Assembly (NCBI RefSeq): GCF_013377085.1
Contig: NZ_JACAAX010000005.1
Location: 106,547-170,546 of the forward strand
Reading direction: 5' to 3'
Source: Rhodoplanes sp.
GTDB taxonomy: Bacteria; Pseudomonadota; Alphaproteobacteria; Rhizobiales; Xanthobacteraceae
DNA length: 64,000 nt
Under the pieces are notes generated by a model that saw only the letters and a program-made list of their open reading frames with translations, was not told the DNA's origin and did no database searches. The position numbers and the translations under genes are program-made. Positions 30,202-37,333 of the stretch are shown piece after piece. The first letter of the stretch is position 1, and each line of letters starts with the position of its first letter.

Positions 30202-30867
30202 TCACAGAGTCCGGTCGAACTCCGCAATCCCCGCAGCGGCCAGCCGATAGAGCTGCGCCGGACGGTCGGTGACGATGCTCTTTGCGCCTTCGACCGGCGC
30301 AACGATGCGCAACTCGCCGAGCTTGCGCCGAAAGGCGCTGTCGTTCAGCGCGCGTCCGAGCACGACCTCGTAGGCAGCACGCAGCTCCGGCAGCGTGAAC
30401 TGCGGCGGCAGCAGGAAAGCCGGCAGCGTCGAATAGGCCGCGCGGCGGCGCCAGCGATCGGCCGCCTTTGCCACGATGGCATCATGATCGAACGGCAGGC
30501 CCTTGGCCTCGCGCAACGGCACGCTCGCCAATCGGCCGCCGTCGAACGCGGAGCTGTCCGGCGACGGCATCAGCGCATAATAGGCGACCGAGGCCGACCA
30601 TCCGCGCGGATCCCTGTCGTTCCCCGAGAACGTCATCAGCTGCTCGAGCAGCCGCACCTTCAGGCCAGTCTTTTCCCGGATGACGCGGGCGGCCGCATCC
30701 GACGTCGATTCATCCTGCTCTGCCCGCACGTAACCTCCGACCAAGGCGAGGCGGCCCGCATGCGGCTGGTGCTCGCGTCGAAGCAGCACAACGTGCATCC
30801 GCCCCTCCTGCAGCGTGAGAAGCACGACGTCGACGGTGAGGATGGGGCGGATCAGGTCCGGTTTCAT
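30202..30867 (-). CDS. Nudix-domain protein with C-terminal winged helix (NrtR-like regulator)
   Basis: 221 residues from the ATG at 30867. The N-terminal Nudix fold begins LIRPILTVDVVLLTLQEGR and contains the Nudix-box region GGYVRAEQDESTSDAAARV followed by IREKTGL. The usual RE-x-x-EE-x-G catalytic core reads RVIREKTG, so most metal-binding glutamates are missing and hydrolase activity is doubtful. The C-terminal part (FTLPELRAAYEVVLGRALND, FRRKLGEL) matches the winged-helix domain of NrtR-type transcriptional regulators. It is divergent from a radical-SAM gene, with a strong palindrome starting 11 bp before its ATG. The likely role is a ligand-sensing repressor (NrtR proteins sense ADP-ribose-type ligands) of itself and the neighbour. 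The regulatory assignment is inferred. Confidence 0.8.
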   Translation of the reverse strand: MKPDLIRPILTVDVVLLTLQEGRMHVVLLRREHQPHAGRLALVGGYVRAEQDESTSDAAARVIREKTGLKVRLLEQLMTFSGNDRDPRGWSASVAYYALMPSPDSSAFDGGRLASVPLREAKGLPFDHDAIVAKAADRWRRRAAYSTLPAFLLPPQFTLPELRAAYEVVLGRALNDSAFRRKLGELRIVAPVEGAKSIVTDRPAQLYRLAAAGIAEFDRTL

Positions 30868-30877
30868 ACGCGAAATA

Positions 30878-30900
30878 GTAACAAGCAAATTGCGTGTTGC
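30878..30900. promoter_or_regulatory. Candidate operator palindrome between Nudix regulator and radical-SAM gene
   Basis: A 23-bp near-perfect palindrome centred on 30889, half-site GYAACAMGCAA, with only two mismatched pairs. The right arm is repeated in part: GCAAATTGCGTG (30885-30896) recurs as GCAAATAGCGTG (30899-30910). Its position 11 bp before the Nudix start suits autorepression and control of the divergent gene 185 bp away. The binding protein is inferred. Confidence 0.55.
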
Positions 30901-31084
30901 AAATAGCGTGAAGGCTGCGATGCTGCGATCGGCGGGCGGTACGGCGGATTTTCGCGAGTGTTTGCGAAAGCCGGACGATCGTCGCGAATGGTCAAGGATT
31001 TTTGCGGACCCTAGCGGTTTCCTCTCGTGGTTTCCTGGCATCCGCTTGGCCGTCGCGTTGAATGTGTCGATGAAGGAGAGGCAG

Positions 31085-32101
31085 ATGATCGTCGTGTGGC
31101 GTGTGGTCGACAGCTGCAACTTGGCCTGCCCGTTCTGTGCGTTCGATCGGCGACTGGAATTTCCCCGTCACGCGGCCGACGTCGTGGACGTGATAGGATT
31201 TGCGCGCGCGCTCGCGGCCTATCAGGCGCAAACCGGCGAAGGTGTCTTGCTCAGTTGGCTCGGCGGCGAGCCGTTGGTATGGAAGCCGCTGGAAAGCCTG
31301 ACGAATGCGGTCCGCGCGCTCGGGCTGAAGATCAGCGCTACCACCAACGGGACCTCGCTCGGAAGCGCGAGGTTGCGCGAGCATATTTGCGCGGCCTATG
31401 AGGAGCTCACGATCAGCATCGATGGCTTTTCCGGCTTTCACGATCCGATGCGGGATTGGAAGAACGGCTTCGAAAAACTGCAGTTGTGGATTCCGCTGCT
31501 GGCCGCGCGGGCGCGCGCGGTCGGGTCGCCGCTGAAGCTTCGGGTCAATGTTGTGTTGATGCGGCAGAATGTCGAGCACTTTGCCGCGCTGTGCGCCGAG
31601 GTCGCGACCTGGGGCGTCCGCGAGATCACGTTCAATCAGCTCGGCGGACGCGATCGGCCCGAGTTCTATCCGTCGCACCGGCTGAGAAGCGCGGATGTCG
31701 ACCGGATCGAGACGGAGCTGCCGATCATCCGCCGAACCATCGCGCGCCACGGCGTCACGCTGGTCGGTGGCACCGCCTATCTGTCGCGCATTCGCGCCAG
31801 CGCCCTGGATCAGCGCAATCCTGTCTACGACTGCGGCCCAGGCGAGCGCTTCCTTTTTATCGACGAACGGGGGCGCGTGACGCCCTGCAGCTTTACGACG
31901 CCCGACTACGCCGTCGACGTCCGCAGTCTGCGCAGCGGCGACGACATCGCGGCGCTGCCGACGCGGTTTCGCGCCATGCGCTGCGCCCGGCGTTCAACTC
32001 AGTGTGACGACTGCCTGAGCACGCAGGTATGCGACAAGTTCAGGTCGCCGCCGGACGCTGCAACAACACAGGTCGTGCACCGCGAGCCGGCCGTGGCATG
32101 A
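31085..32101 (+). CDS. Radical-SAM protein with SPASM-like C-terminal cysteines
   Basis: 338 residues from the ATG at 31085, chosen for the AAGGAG about 7 bases upstream. Longer in-frame starts exist back to 30815 but would cross the operator. The radical-SAM 4Fe-4S motif CNLACPFC lies at residues 10-17. Further expected core elements follow: LLSWLGGEPLVW (GGE), KISATTNGTSL and ELTISIDGF. The C-terminal half holds extra cysteines (YDCGPGERFLFIDERGRVTP with CSF, then CDDCLSTQVCDKF) consistent with a SPASM-type auxiliary cluster region. Such enzymes use S-adenosylmethionine for radical chemistry, often on peptides or cofactors. No substrate peptide or pathway gene is visible nearby, and the substrate is unknown. 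Control by the divergent Nudix regulator is likely. Confidence 0.85.
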   Translation: MIVVWRVVDSCNLACPFCAFDRRLEFPRHAADVVDVIGFARALAAYQAQTGEGVLLSWLGGEPLVWKPLESLTNAVRALGLKISATTNGTSLGSARLREHICAAYEELTISIDGFSGFHDPMRDWKNGFEKLQLWIPLLAARARAVGSPLKLRVNVVLMRQNVEHFAALCAEVATWGVREITFNQLGGRDRPEFYPSHRLRSADVDRIETELPIIRRTIARHGVTLVGGTAYLSRIRASALDQRNPVYDCGPGERFLFIDERGRVTPCSFTTPDYAVDVRSLRSGDDIAALPTRFRAMRCARRSTQCDDCLSTQVCDKFRSPPDAATTQVVHREPAVA

Positions 32102-32818
32102 GAGGTGATCACCTATGTCTTCGCTGATCGTAATCGCTCGTCTCGACGCGTGGGTCCTCTCGAAACGAGTATCGTGCCCGTCTGCTCGTCGCCTTCCTGT
32201 GTCCGATCCGCAAACAACGAGCAAGGCGCAGCAGATCGTGCGCCTGGCTTCGCTTGATCTGACGACACGTGACGCACGCGCGGCCATTCGGTGTATCGCC
32301 GCAACGAACTTGCGTGGAATTTGTTGCCGAGGTGCTTGGTCGGGTTTCCTGTCCGATCGCAGCTTGGCGATGCAGCGCGCGGGAACGGCGGGCTTCCGAC
32401 CGCCGACCGAGCGATGGCAAGATAAAAGGCGCAAGGTGCGCTGCGGTCGACGAGTGGAAGAAGGCAATAGGATCAGCTTGCTGCAATGAGGTGCATTTTT
32501 AGCTCGCAGCCTGCGACCTTGCGCAAGGCTTTACAAAATCATTGAGGCTCGCACCTCGTCGACCGCGCCGAGCCATGATCGCTTGGAGTGAGCCGTTGCC
32601 GGGCAGCCGCAAGCCCGTCAAGGCTCGCGCTGCGCGCGCCCGGCTCCGCCGGCTTGCGGCCTTGACCGACTCGCGACTGCCCAGCTCTTTGGCCTCCAAG
32701 CGATCATGGCTTCCCGTGAGCGAGGTCGCTCCCGTGGCGAAGCGAGTGGAGATGCCGGCGTAGCGCGGCGTGGACTTCGGCCGTTCTGCGGAATGGCAAC
32801 GGGTGCCACACTCGCGCC
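32102..32818. other. Intergenic region with a long imperfect inverted repeat
   Basis: About 0.7 kb between the radical-SAM gene and the small ORF before the serine recombinase. I see no supportable gene. The second half contains the inverted repeat at 32572-32710. Confidence 0.45.
32572..32710. repeat. Long imperfect inverted repeat (about 139 bp)
   Basis: GCCATGATCGCTTGGAG at 32572-32588 is perfectly complemented by 32694-32710. Inner arms also pair in part: GGGCAGCCGCAAGCC-like and GTCAAGGC blocks recur on the opposite strand. The whole could fold as one extended hairpin. Origin unknown: a foldback element, or two inverted copies of a short fragment. Confidence 0.6.
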
Positions 32819-33061
32819 ATGGCTCGCTCCCAGAAATCACGGCGACAGTGCTCGGCCTTTTCGGCCGCCGCGCTCGGCGATCTGTACGACTATGCGCGCC
32901 GCCCGGCTCGCCGCTCCAGGCGATCGCGGAAGGCCGATCCGATCGCCTGGATGGCGACCGATGACTGGCCCGAGGACGTACCGGTGACCGACGCCGAGGT
33001 CGACGCGTTCGAGGCTTGGTTCGGCGACCTGTTCGACGAGCTGTTCTCGACAGGCGATTGA
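32819..33061 (+). CDS. Small acidic protein coupled to serine recombinase 1
   Basis: 80 residues from the ATG at 32819. An internal ATG at 32951 would give a 36-residue acidic form. The N-terminal half is Arg-rich (RRPARRSRRSRK). The C-terminal half is acidic: DDWPEDVPVTDAEVDAF then FGDLFDELF. This half aligns with the small ORF before recombinase 2 (DDFPDIIPVTSGELDAIDTY, LDGLF), sharing the pattern DD-aromatic-P...PVT..E.DA...G...D.LF. Its TGA overlaps a TTG (TTGA at 33058) that is in frame with the recombinase. Conservation in both copies and the coupling suggest a recombinase partner, for example a directionality factor. That function is inference; I know no characterised relative. Confidence 0.6.
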   Translation: MARSQKSRRQCSAFSAAALGDLYDYARRPARRSRRSRKADPIAWMATDDWPEDVPVTDAEVDAFEAWFGDLFDELFSTGD

Positions 33062-34746
33062 GGGGAGATGACCATCATGACGCACCGGTTCGCGCCGCCC
33101 TCTACCTGCGGGTCTCGACCGGCCGGCAGGCGGACAGCGATCTCTCCATTCCGGACCAGCGCCGTCAGGCGAAAGGCTACTGCGCCTCGCATGGGTGGGG
33201 GATCGCCGCCGACTACGTCGAGTCCGGCGCGTCGGCGACCGATGACAGGCGTCCCGAATTCCAGCGCATGATCGACGCCGCGACCGCCAAGCCGCCGGCG
33301 TTCGACGTGATTTTGGTTCACAGCTTCAGCCGCTTCTTCCGCGACCAGGTCCAGCTCGAGTTCTACGTTCGCCGGTTGGCCAAAATTGGCGTGCGGCTGG
33401 TGTCGATCACCCAGGAACTGGGCGGCGACCCGATGAGCAACATGATCCGCCAGATCATGGCGCTGTTCGACGAATACCAGTCGAGGGAGAACGCCAAGCA
33501 CACGTTGCGGGCCATGAAGGAGAACGCCCGCCAAGGCTTCTGGAACGGCGCGCTGCCGCCGATCGGCTACCGCATCGCCGAGGCCCCCGAGCAGCGCGGG
33601 CATCGCGTCAAGAAGACCCTTGAGATCGACCCCATCCAGGCAGAGACCGTGCGGCTGATCTTTCGCCTCGCGTGCGAGGGCGACGGTAGCTCGGGGCCGA
33701 TGGGCGTCAAGTCGATCACCACGCACCTCAACGCCGCCGGCATCCGCACGCGCGACGGCGGTCGCTGGGGGATCGGCGCCGTGCACAAGGTGCTCACCCG
33801 CACGACTTACGTCGGCCGCCACCGGTTCAACACCAAGCTGTGGAAGACGCGCGAGCGCAAGCCCGAGGCCGAGGTGGTCGAGATGGCCGTGCCGCCGATC
33901 ATCGGTTCATCGGAGTTCGAGGCCGTGCAGACACTGCTCAAGACCCGCAGCCAGGCACTGACCGCGCCGCGCATCGTGAGCGGTCCGACCCTCTTCACGG
34001 GCATCTGCTTCTGCGCCGCCTGCGGCGGAGCCATGACGCTGCGGACCGGGAAGGGAGGGCGCTACCGGTACCACACCTGCTCGACCAAGGCCCGCCAGGG
34101 CGAGACCGGGTGTGCGGGCCACACGGTGCCAATGAACAAGCTGGACACCCTCGTAGCCGAGCACATCGAACGCCGGCTGCTGCAGCCTGCCCGGCTCGAG
34201 CAGATCCTGTCGTCGGTCCTCGAACGCCGCCACGAGCGCGTCGAGCGCCGAACCTCGCATATCGCCGACTTGCGCAAGCGTGCGGTCGAGGCGGACGCCA
34301 AGCTCAAGGGGCTTTACGACGCCATCGAGAACGGAGTCGCCGACGTCTCCGACCCGATGCTCAAGGACCGAGTAAGCGAGCTGAGGGCCGTCCGCGACCA
34401 GGCCCGCGCGGACGCCGAGCGGGCCGAGGGGGCGCTCGATCGGCTCGGGCCGAGCATCACGCCGCAGGCGTTCAAGACCTTCGCCCGGCAGGCCCGCAAG
34501 GGCATGCGGGCCGAGGGCGGCGGCTACCGTCGCGACCAACTCCGCGCGCTCGCCCAGCGCATCGAAGTGGACGAGAAAGAAGTTCGCATCATGGGGTCGA
34601 AAAGCGCGCTGCTGCGCACCCTCGTCGCCGTGTCGAGCGCAAAAACGGCAGGTTTTGGAGTGCCCAGTTCTGTACCGAAGTGGCGCGCCAGCCCGAATAA
34701 AACTGCGAACACGTATGTCATTGAAATAGCGTTGTGTTCTCAGTGA
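33058..34746 (+). CDS. Large serine recombinase 1
   Basis: 562 residues from the TTG at 33058, which overlaps the upstream ORF's stop; an in-frame ATG at 33016 is the alternative. The N-terminal resolvase domain has the catalytic serine in ALYLRVSTGRQ (Ser about 20), then DDRRPEFQRMI and VHSFSRFFRD. The recombinase domain follows (ENARQGFWNGALPPIGYR, GVKSITTHLNAAGIRTRDGG). A zinc ribbon comes next (CFCAACGGAMTLRTGKGG and later cysteines), then a charged coiled-coil. These enzymes integrate and excise mobile elements. The last residues, KWRASPNKTANTY and on, are encoded by the 48-bp site also present at 13957, so the C-terminus crosses a putative attachment site. It is closely similar to recombinase 2 at 59.7 kb. 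Confidence 0.9.
   Translation: MRGDDHHDAPVRAALYLRVSTGRQADSDLSIPDQRRQAKGYCASHGWGIAADYVESGASATDDRRPEFQRMIDAATAKPPAFDVILVHSFSRFFRDQVQLEFYVRRLAKIGVRLVSITQELGGDPMSNMIRQIMALFDEYQSRENAKHTLRAMKENARQGFWNGALPPIGYRIAEAPEQRGHRVKKTLEIDPIQAETVRLIFRLACEGDGSSGPMGVKSITTHLNAAGIRTRDGGRWGIGAVHKVLTRTTYVGRHRFNTKLWKTRERKPEAEVVEMAVPPIIGSSEFEAVQTLLKTRSQALTAPRIVSGPTLFTGICFCAACGGAMTLRTGKGGRYRYHTCSTKARQGETGCAGHTVPMNKLDTLVAEHIERRLLQPARLEQILSSVLERRHERVERRTSHIADLRKRAVEADAKLKGLYDAIENGVADVSDPMLKDRVSELRAVRDQARADAERAEGALDRLGPSITPQAFKTFARQARKGMRAEGGGYRRDQLRALAQRIEVDEKEVRIMGSKSALLRTLVAVSSAKTAGFGVPSSVPKWRASPNKTANTYVIEIALCSQ
34680..34727. repeat. Putative attachment-site junction inside the 3' end of recombinase 1
   Basis: 48 bp, 46 identical to 13957-14004. 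The first part, AAGTGGCGCGCC (34678-34689), is also found at the end of recombinase 2 against tRNA-Glu (61390-61401). It would be the core shared by two tandem elements: recombinase 1 on the left, and the left arm of the next element on the right. Confidence 0.55.
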
Positions 34747-34845
34747 CGATATTCCGCAACAGGCCGTCTCCAAAGCCGCCGATGTGATGACGTGCCTCCT
34801 AAACCACCGCCGTGAGAGCCTTCTCGGCTATCCGAGGCTCACGGC

Positions 34846-34935
34846 GCGCACGGTTTCCAACTCCATCAGCCCCTGGGCTGCGAAGCCGATCATCTCCCGC
34901 ATTACATTGGCGTCGGCGGCATTCTCCACGCGGCG
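34846..34935 (-). pseudogene. IS256-family transposase fragment (N-terminal part)
   Basis: On the minus strand the frame reads NAADANVMREMIGFAAQGLM followed by ELE, which resembles the N-terminus of IS256-family Mutator-type transposases. Only about 30 codons remain. It adjoins, in the opposite orientation, a second fragment of the same family. Confidence 0.45.
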
Positions 34936-35016
34936 TCTCGACCCGCTCTGTCGATAACTTGGTCAAGGGATGGGGATGAACGCCATCTCCAAGAGCTGGA
35001 TCAGCCGCCTGTGCTA
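34936..35016 (+). pseudogene. IS256-family transposase fragment (internal part), frameshifted
   Basis: The plus-strand frame VSTRSVDNLVK continues after a 1-base shift as MGMNAISKSWISRLC. This corresponds to the conserved STRSVDDLVKAMGMSGISKS region of IS256-family transposases. It is cut by the IS5-group insertion at 35017. Confidence 0.5.
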
Positions 35017-35853
35017 GGGTCCGGACTCATAACCAGTAGCTGATGGTTGCGGCGATGTGGACCGTAGCGAGGAAATTGACCGCGAGGCGGTCGTATCGGG
35101 TTGCTACACGGCGGAAGTCCTTCAGCCGGCAGAACATGCGTTCGATGGCGTTTCGGTTGCGGTAGAGGACTCGCGAGAACGTGCTTTTCCAGCGCCGGTT
35201 CACCTTGGGCGGGATGTTCGGCATGGTGCCGTTGGCCTCGACCTGCGCTCGGATCGCGTTCGAGTCGTAGCCCTTGTCGGCGTGCAGAATGCGCGCGTCC
35301 GGCAACTGCTTCAGGAGGTCGTGCCCGGCCGTGCAATCGGCGACGTTGCCGCCGGTGAGCAGGAAGGCGATCAGTCGGCAATGCCGGTCGGTCAGCGCGT
35401 GGATCTTGGTTGTGCGGCCACCGCGCGAACGGCCGATCGCCTGCGTCTGCGCCCCCCTTTCCCGCCGGCCGCCGAGCGATGGGCCTTCACGGCGGAACTG
35501 TCGATCAGAACTTGCTCGGGCGGTCCGCCGGCGCTGGCCAAAGCGTGGAAGAGTTTCTGCCAAACGCCTTTCTCGGCCCACCGGACGAAGCGGTTGTAGA
35601 GCGTCTTTCGGGGGCCGTAGACGGCCGGAGCATCGACCCAGCAGCCGCCGGACTTCAGGACGTGCACGATGCCGCTGATCACACGGCGATCGTCCACTCG
35701 CGCCTTGCCCCGCGTGTCGGTCGGCAGGTGCGGACGGATGCGATCAAACTGCGCCTCTGTCAGCCAGAAGAAATCTTGGGTCATCACGGCTCCTCCCGGA
35801 AACCGTGAATCACAACCCTCTCACGCTGCCAACACTTTTATGGGTCCGGACCC
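35017..35853 (-). mobile_element. IS5-group insertion sequence, copy 1 (837 bp)
   Basis: The ends are GGGTCCGGACTCATAA (left) and, inverted, GGGTCCGGACCCATAA (right). TA flanks both ends (CTA on the left), a probable target duplication. The element is the same length and orientation as copy 2 at 53085-53921; the one base difference I detect changes FLATV to FLAAV near the transposase C-terminus. This insertion removed the 5' end of the TAXI receptor gene on its right and cut the IS256 fragment on its left. Confidence 0.9.
35027..35787 (-). CDS. IS5-group DDE transposase, copy 1 (two overlapping frames)
   Basis: Frame A starts at 35787 (MMTQDFFWLTEAQFDRIRPH, then GPRKTLYNRFVRWAEKGVWQ and the first catalytic Asp in VLIDSSAVKAHRS). 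Frame B, ending at 35027, carries GGRTTKIHALTDRHCRLIAF, ILHADKGYDSNAIR (second Asp) and RNRNAIERMFCRLKDFRRVA (Glu). The frames join by a -1 shift at the AAAGGGGGG run near 35455, as is usual for this IS group, giving about 250 residues. Catalytic D, D and E are all present, so the enzyme looks functional. Confidence 0.88.
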
Positions 35854-36741
35854 TACGGGGCGGCCTCCAATCTGGAGGATCTGCTCTATCTCCAGGGCGT
35901 CGACGCCGCCGTCACCCAGGCCGACGTGTTCGAGTATTTCCGCGTCGAGCGGCGCACCCCGAACCTGGCGACACGGGTCAACTACATCCTGTCGCTGCCG
36001 ATCTCCGAACTGCACGTTCTGGCTCGCGACGACATCCGCACCATCCAGGATCTCAAGGGCAAGAAGGTGAATTTCGGCCCGGCCGGCAGCGGCTCGAGCC
36101 TCACCGGCACGATCGTCTTCCAGCGGCTCGGCATCCCGGTCCAGCAGGTGATGATCGACCAGTCGAGCGCGCTGCAGCAGCTCCGCGCCGGCGAGGTTTC
36201 GGCGCTGGTGCGGGTGGTGACCAAGCCGGTCGACTTCTTCGCCAAGATCCCGGCGGGCTCGGGGCTGCATCTCCTGTCGGTGCCGTACTCGAAGTCGATG
36301 GCCGACTATTACGGAATCGGCGAGTTCACCGACAAGGAGTATCCGGGCCTGGTGCCGGCGGGCCGCACCGTCGACACGATCGGGGTGCCGGCCGTGCTGG
36401 CCGTCTACAACTGGGCGCCCAACACGCCGCGCTACGCCAAGGTCGAGCGGCTGGTGACGCGCCTGTTCGAGAACTGGGACAAGCTGCAGAAGCCGCCCTT
36501 CCACCCGAAATGGCGCGAGATCAATCCGGCCGCCACGGTGCCGGGCTGGACCCGCTTCGCCGTTGCCGACCGCATGGTGCAGAAGATGCGGGCGGACGGC
36601 GCGGCCCGCCAGCAGAAATCGCTGCGCACCGATTTCCAGGAGTTTCTGGCGAGCTCCGGCCCAAACCCGGAGAGCGACCGCGAGGCGCTGTTCCGCCAGT
36701 TCCTGCAGTGGCAGCAGACCCGAACCGCAAAGCCCCAATAG
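35854..36741 (+). pseudogene. TAXI-family TRAP transporter solute receptor, 5'-truncated by IS
   Basis: The frame is open directly from the IS end (YGAASNLEDLLYLQGVDAAV, TQADVFEYFR) through ISELHVLARDDIRTIQDLKG, KKVNFGPAGSGSSLTGTIVF and GVPAVLAVYNWAPNTPRYAK. These are characteristic of periplasmic TAXI solute-binding proteins of TRAP transporters. The signal peptide and the first strand of lobe 1 are missing, removed by the IS at 35853. An internal ATG at 35926 could start a 271-residue product, but without export it should not work. No TRAP permease is nearby. It is followed by a small secreted protein gene. Confidence 0.85.
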
Positions 36742-36802
36742 ACCGTTCGGCGCCGGGGCCGCGGCGGGCTCCGGGAGCCAGCTCGCACCAGCGAGGACCA
36801 CC

Positions 36803-37201
36803 ATGCCGATCACACCGGGACGCCTGCTGATCGCCGCGGGGCTCATGCTCTGCGCCGGCGGCGCGGGCGCCCAGACCCGCACCGCCACGCCGGCGCCGCC
36901 GGAGCGCTACGCGCCGTCGTCGGTGTCCTATGTCTGCGATCGCGCGCTGGCCGAGGCCGAGGTGAAGCGGCTGACCGGCACGGGCGTCATCGCCGAGCTC
37001 AGCCAGTTTCCGCCCAATGTCTCGGTCATCGTCGACAAGCGCCAGTGGGACAGGACGGCCGCGCCGCTGCGCCGGCGCTGGGCCCAGGACGTCGCCTGCG
37101 CGACCGGCGAAGGCCAGGGCAGCATGCTCCGGACCGTGACGTCCCGGGCCAGGGACACGAGCTGCCTCGGCAGCTTCTCGGACGCCGACCTCAAGGACTG
37201 A
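36803..37201 (+). CDS. Small secreted hypothetical protein
   Basis: 132 residues from the ATG at 36803. A clear signal peptide (LLIAAGLMLCAGGAGAQ, cleavage near residue 23) is followed by a mature part with three cysteines (SYVCDRALAEAEV, DVACATGEGQ, DTSCLGSF). I do not recognise a family. It starts 61 bp after the TAXI receptor remnant in the same direction, so the two were probably co-transcribed. It may have been a periplasmic companion of that locus. Confidence 0.6.
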   Translation: MPITPGRLLIAAGLMLCAGGAGAQTRTATPAPPERYAPSSVSYVCDRALAEAEVKRLTGTGVIAELSQFPPNVSVIVDKRQWDRTAAPLRRRWAQDVACATGEGQGSMLRTVTSRARDTSCLGSFSDADLKD

Positions 37202-37333
37202 CGAAGGAGCGACACACCGGCGTCCGCCGCCGCGAACCGGTGACGCGGCGGAACGTTGTCGAAAAAGACTGCGGACGAGATGCCTCGCGGCGGTCCGAGT
37301 GCTCGTAGCCCGCGACGTCACCCGGCCCCCGCA

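Noticed and set aside
32109-32486. Open frames on both strands after the radical-SAM gene
   Set aside because: Overlapping on both strands with no protein signature; not supportable as genes.
34806-34846. GC-rich hairpin as a terminator for recombinase 1
   Set aside because: It pairs (GCCGTGAG with CTCACGGC) but has no T-tract and lies inside IS256-like scar sequence, so a terminator call is not justified.
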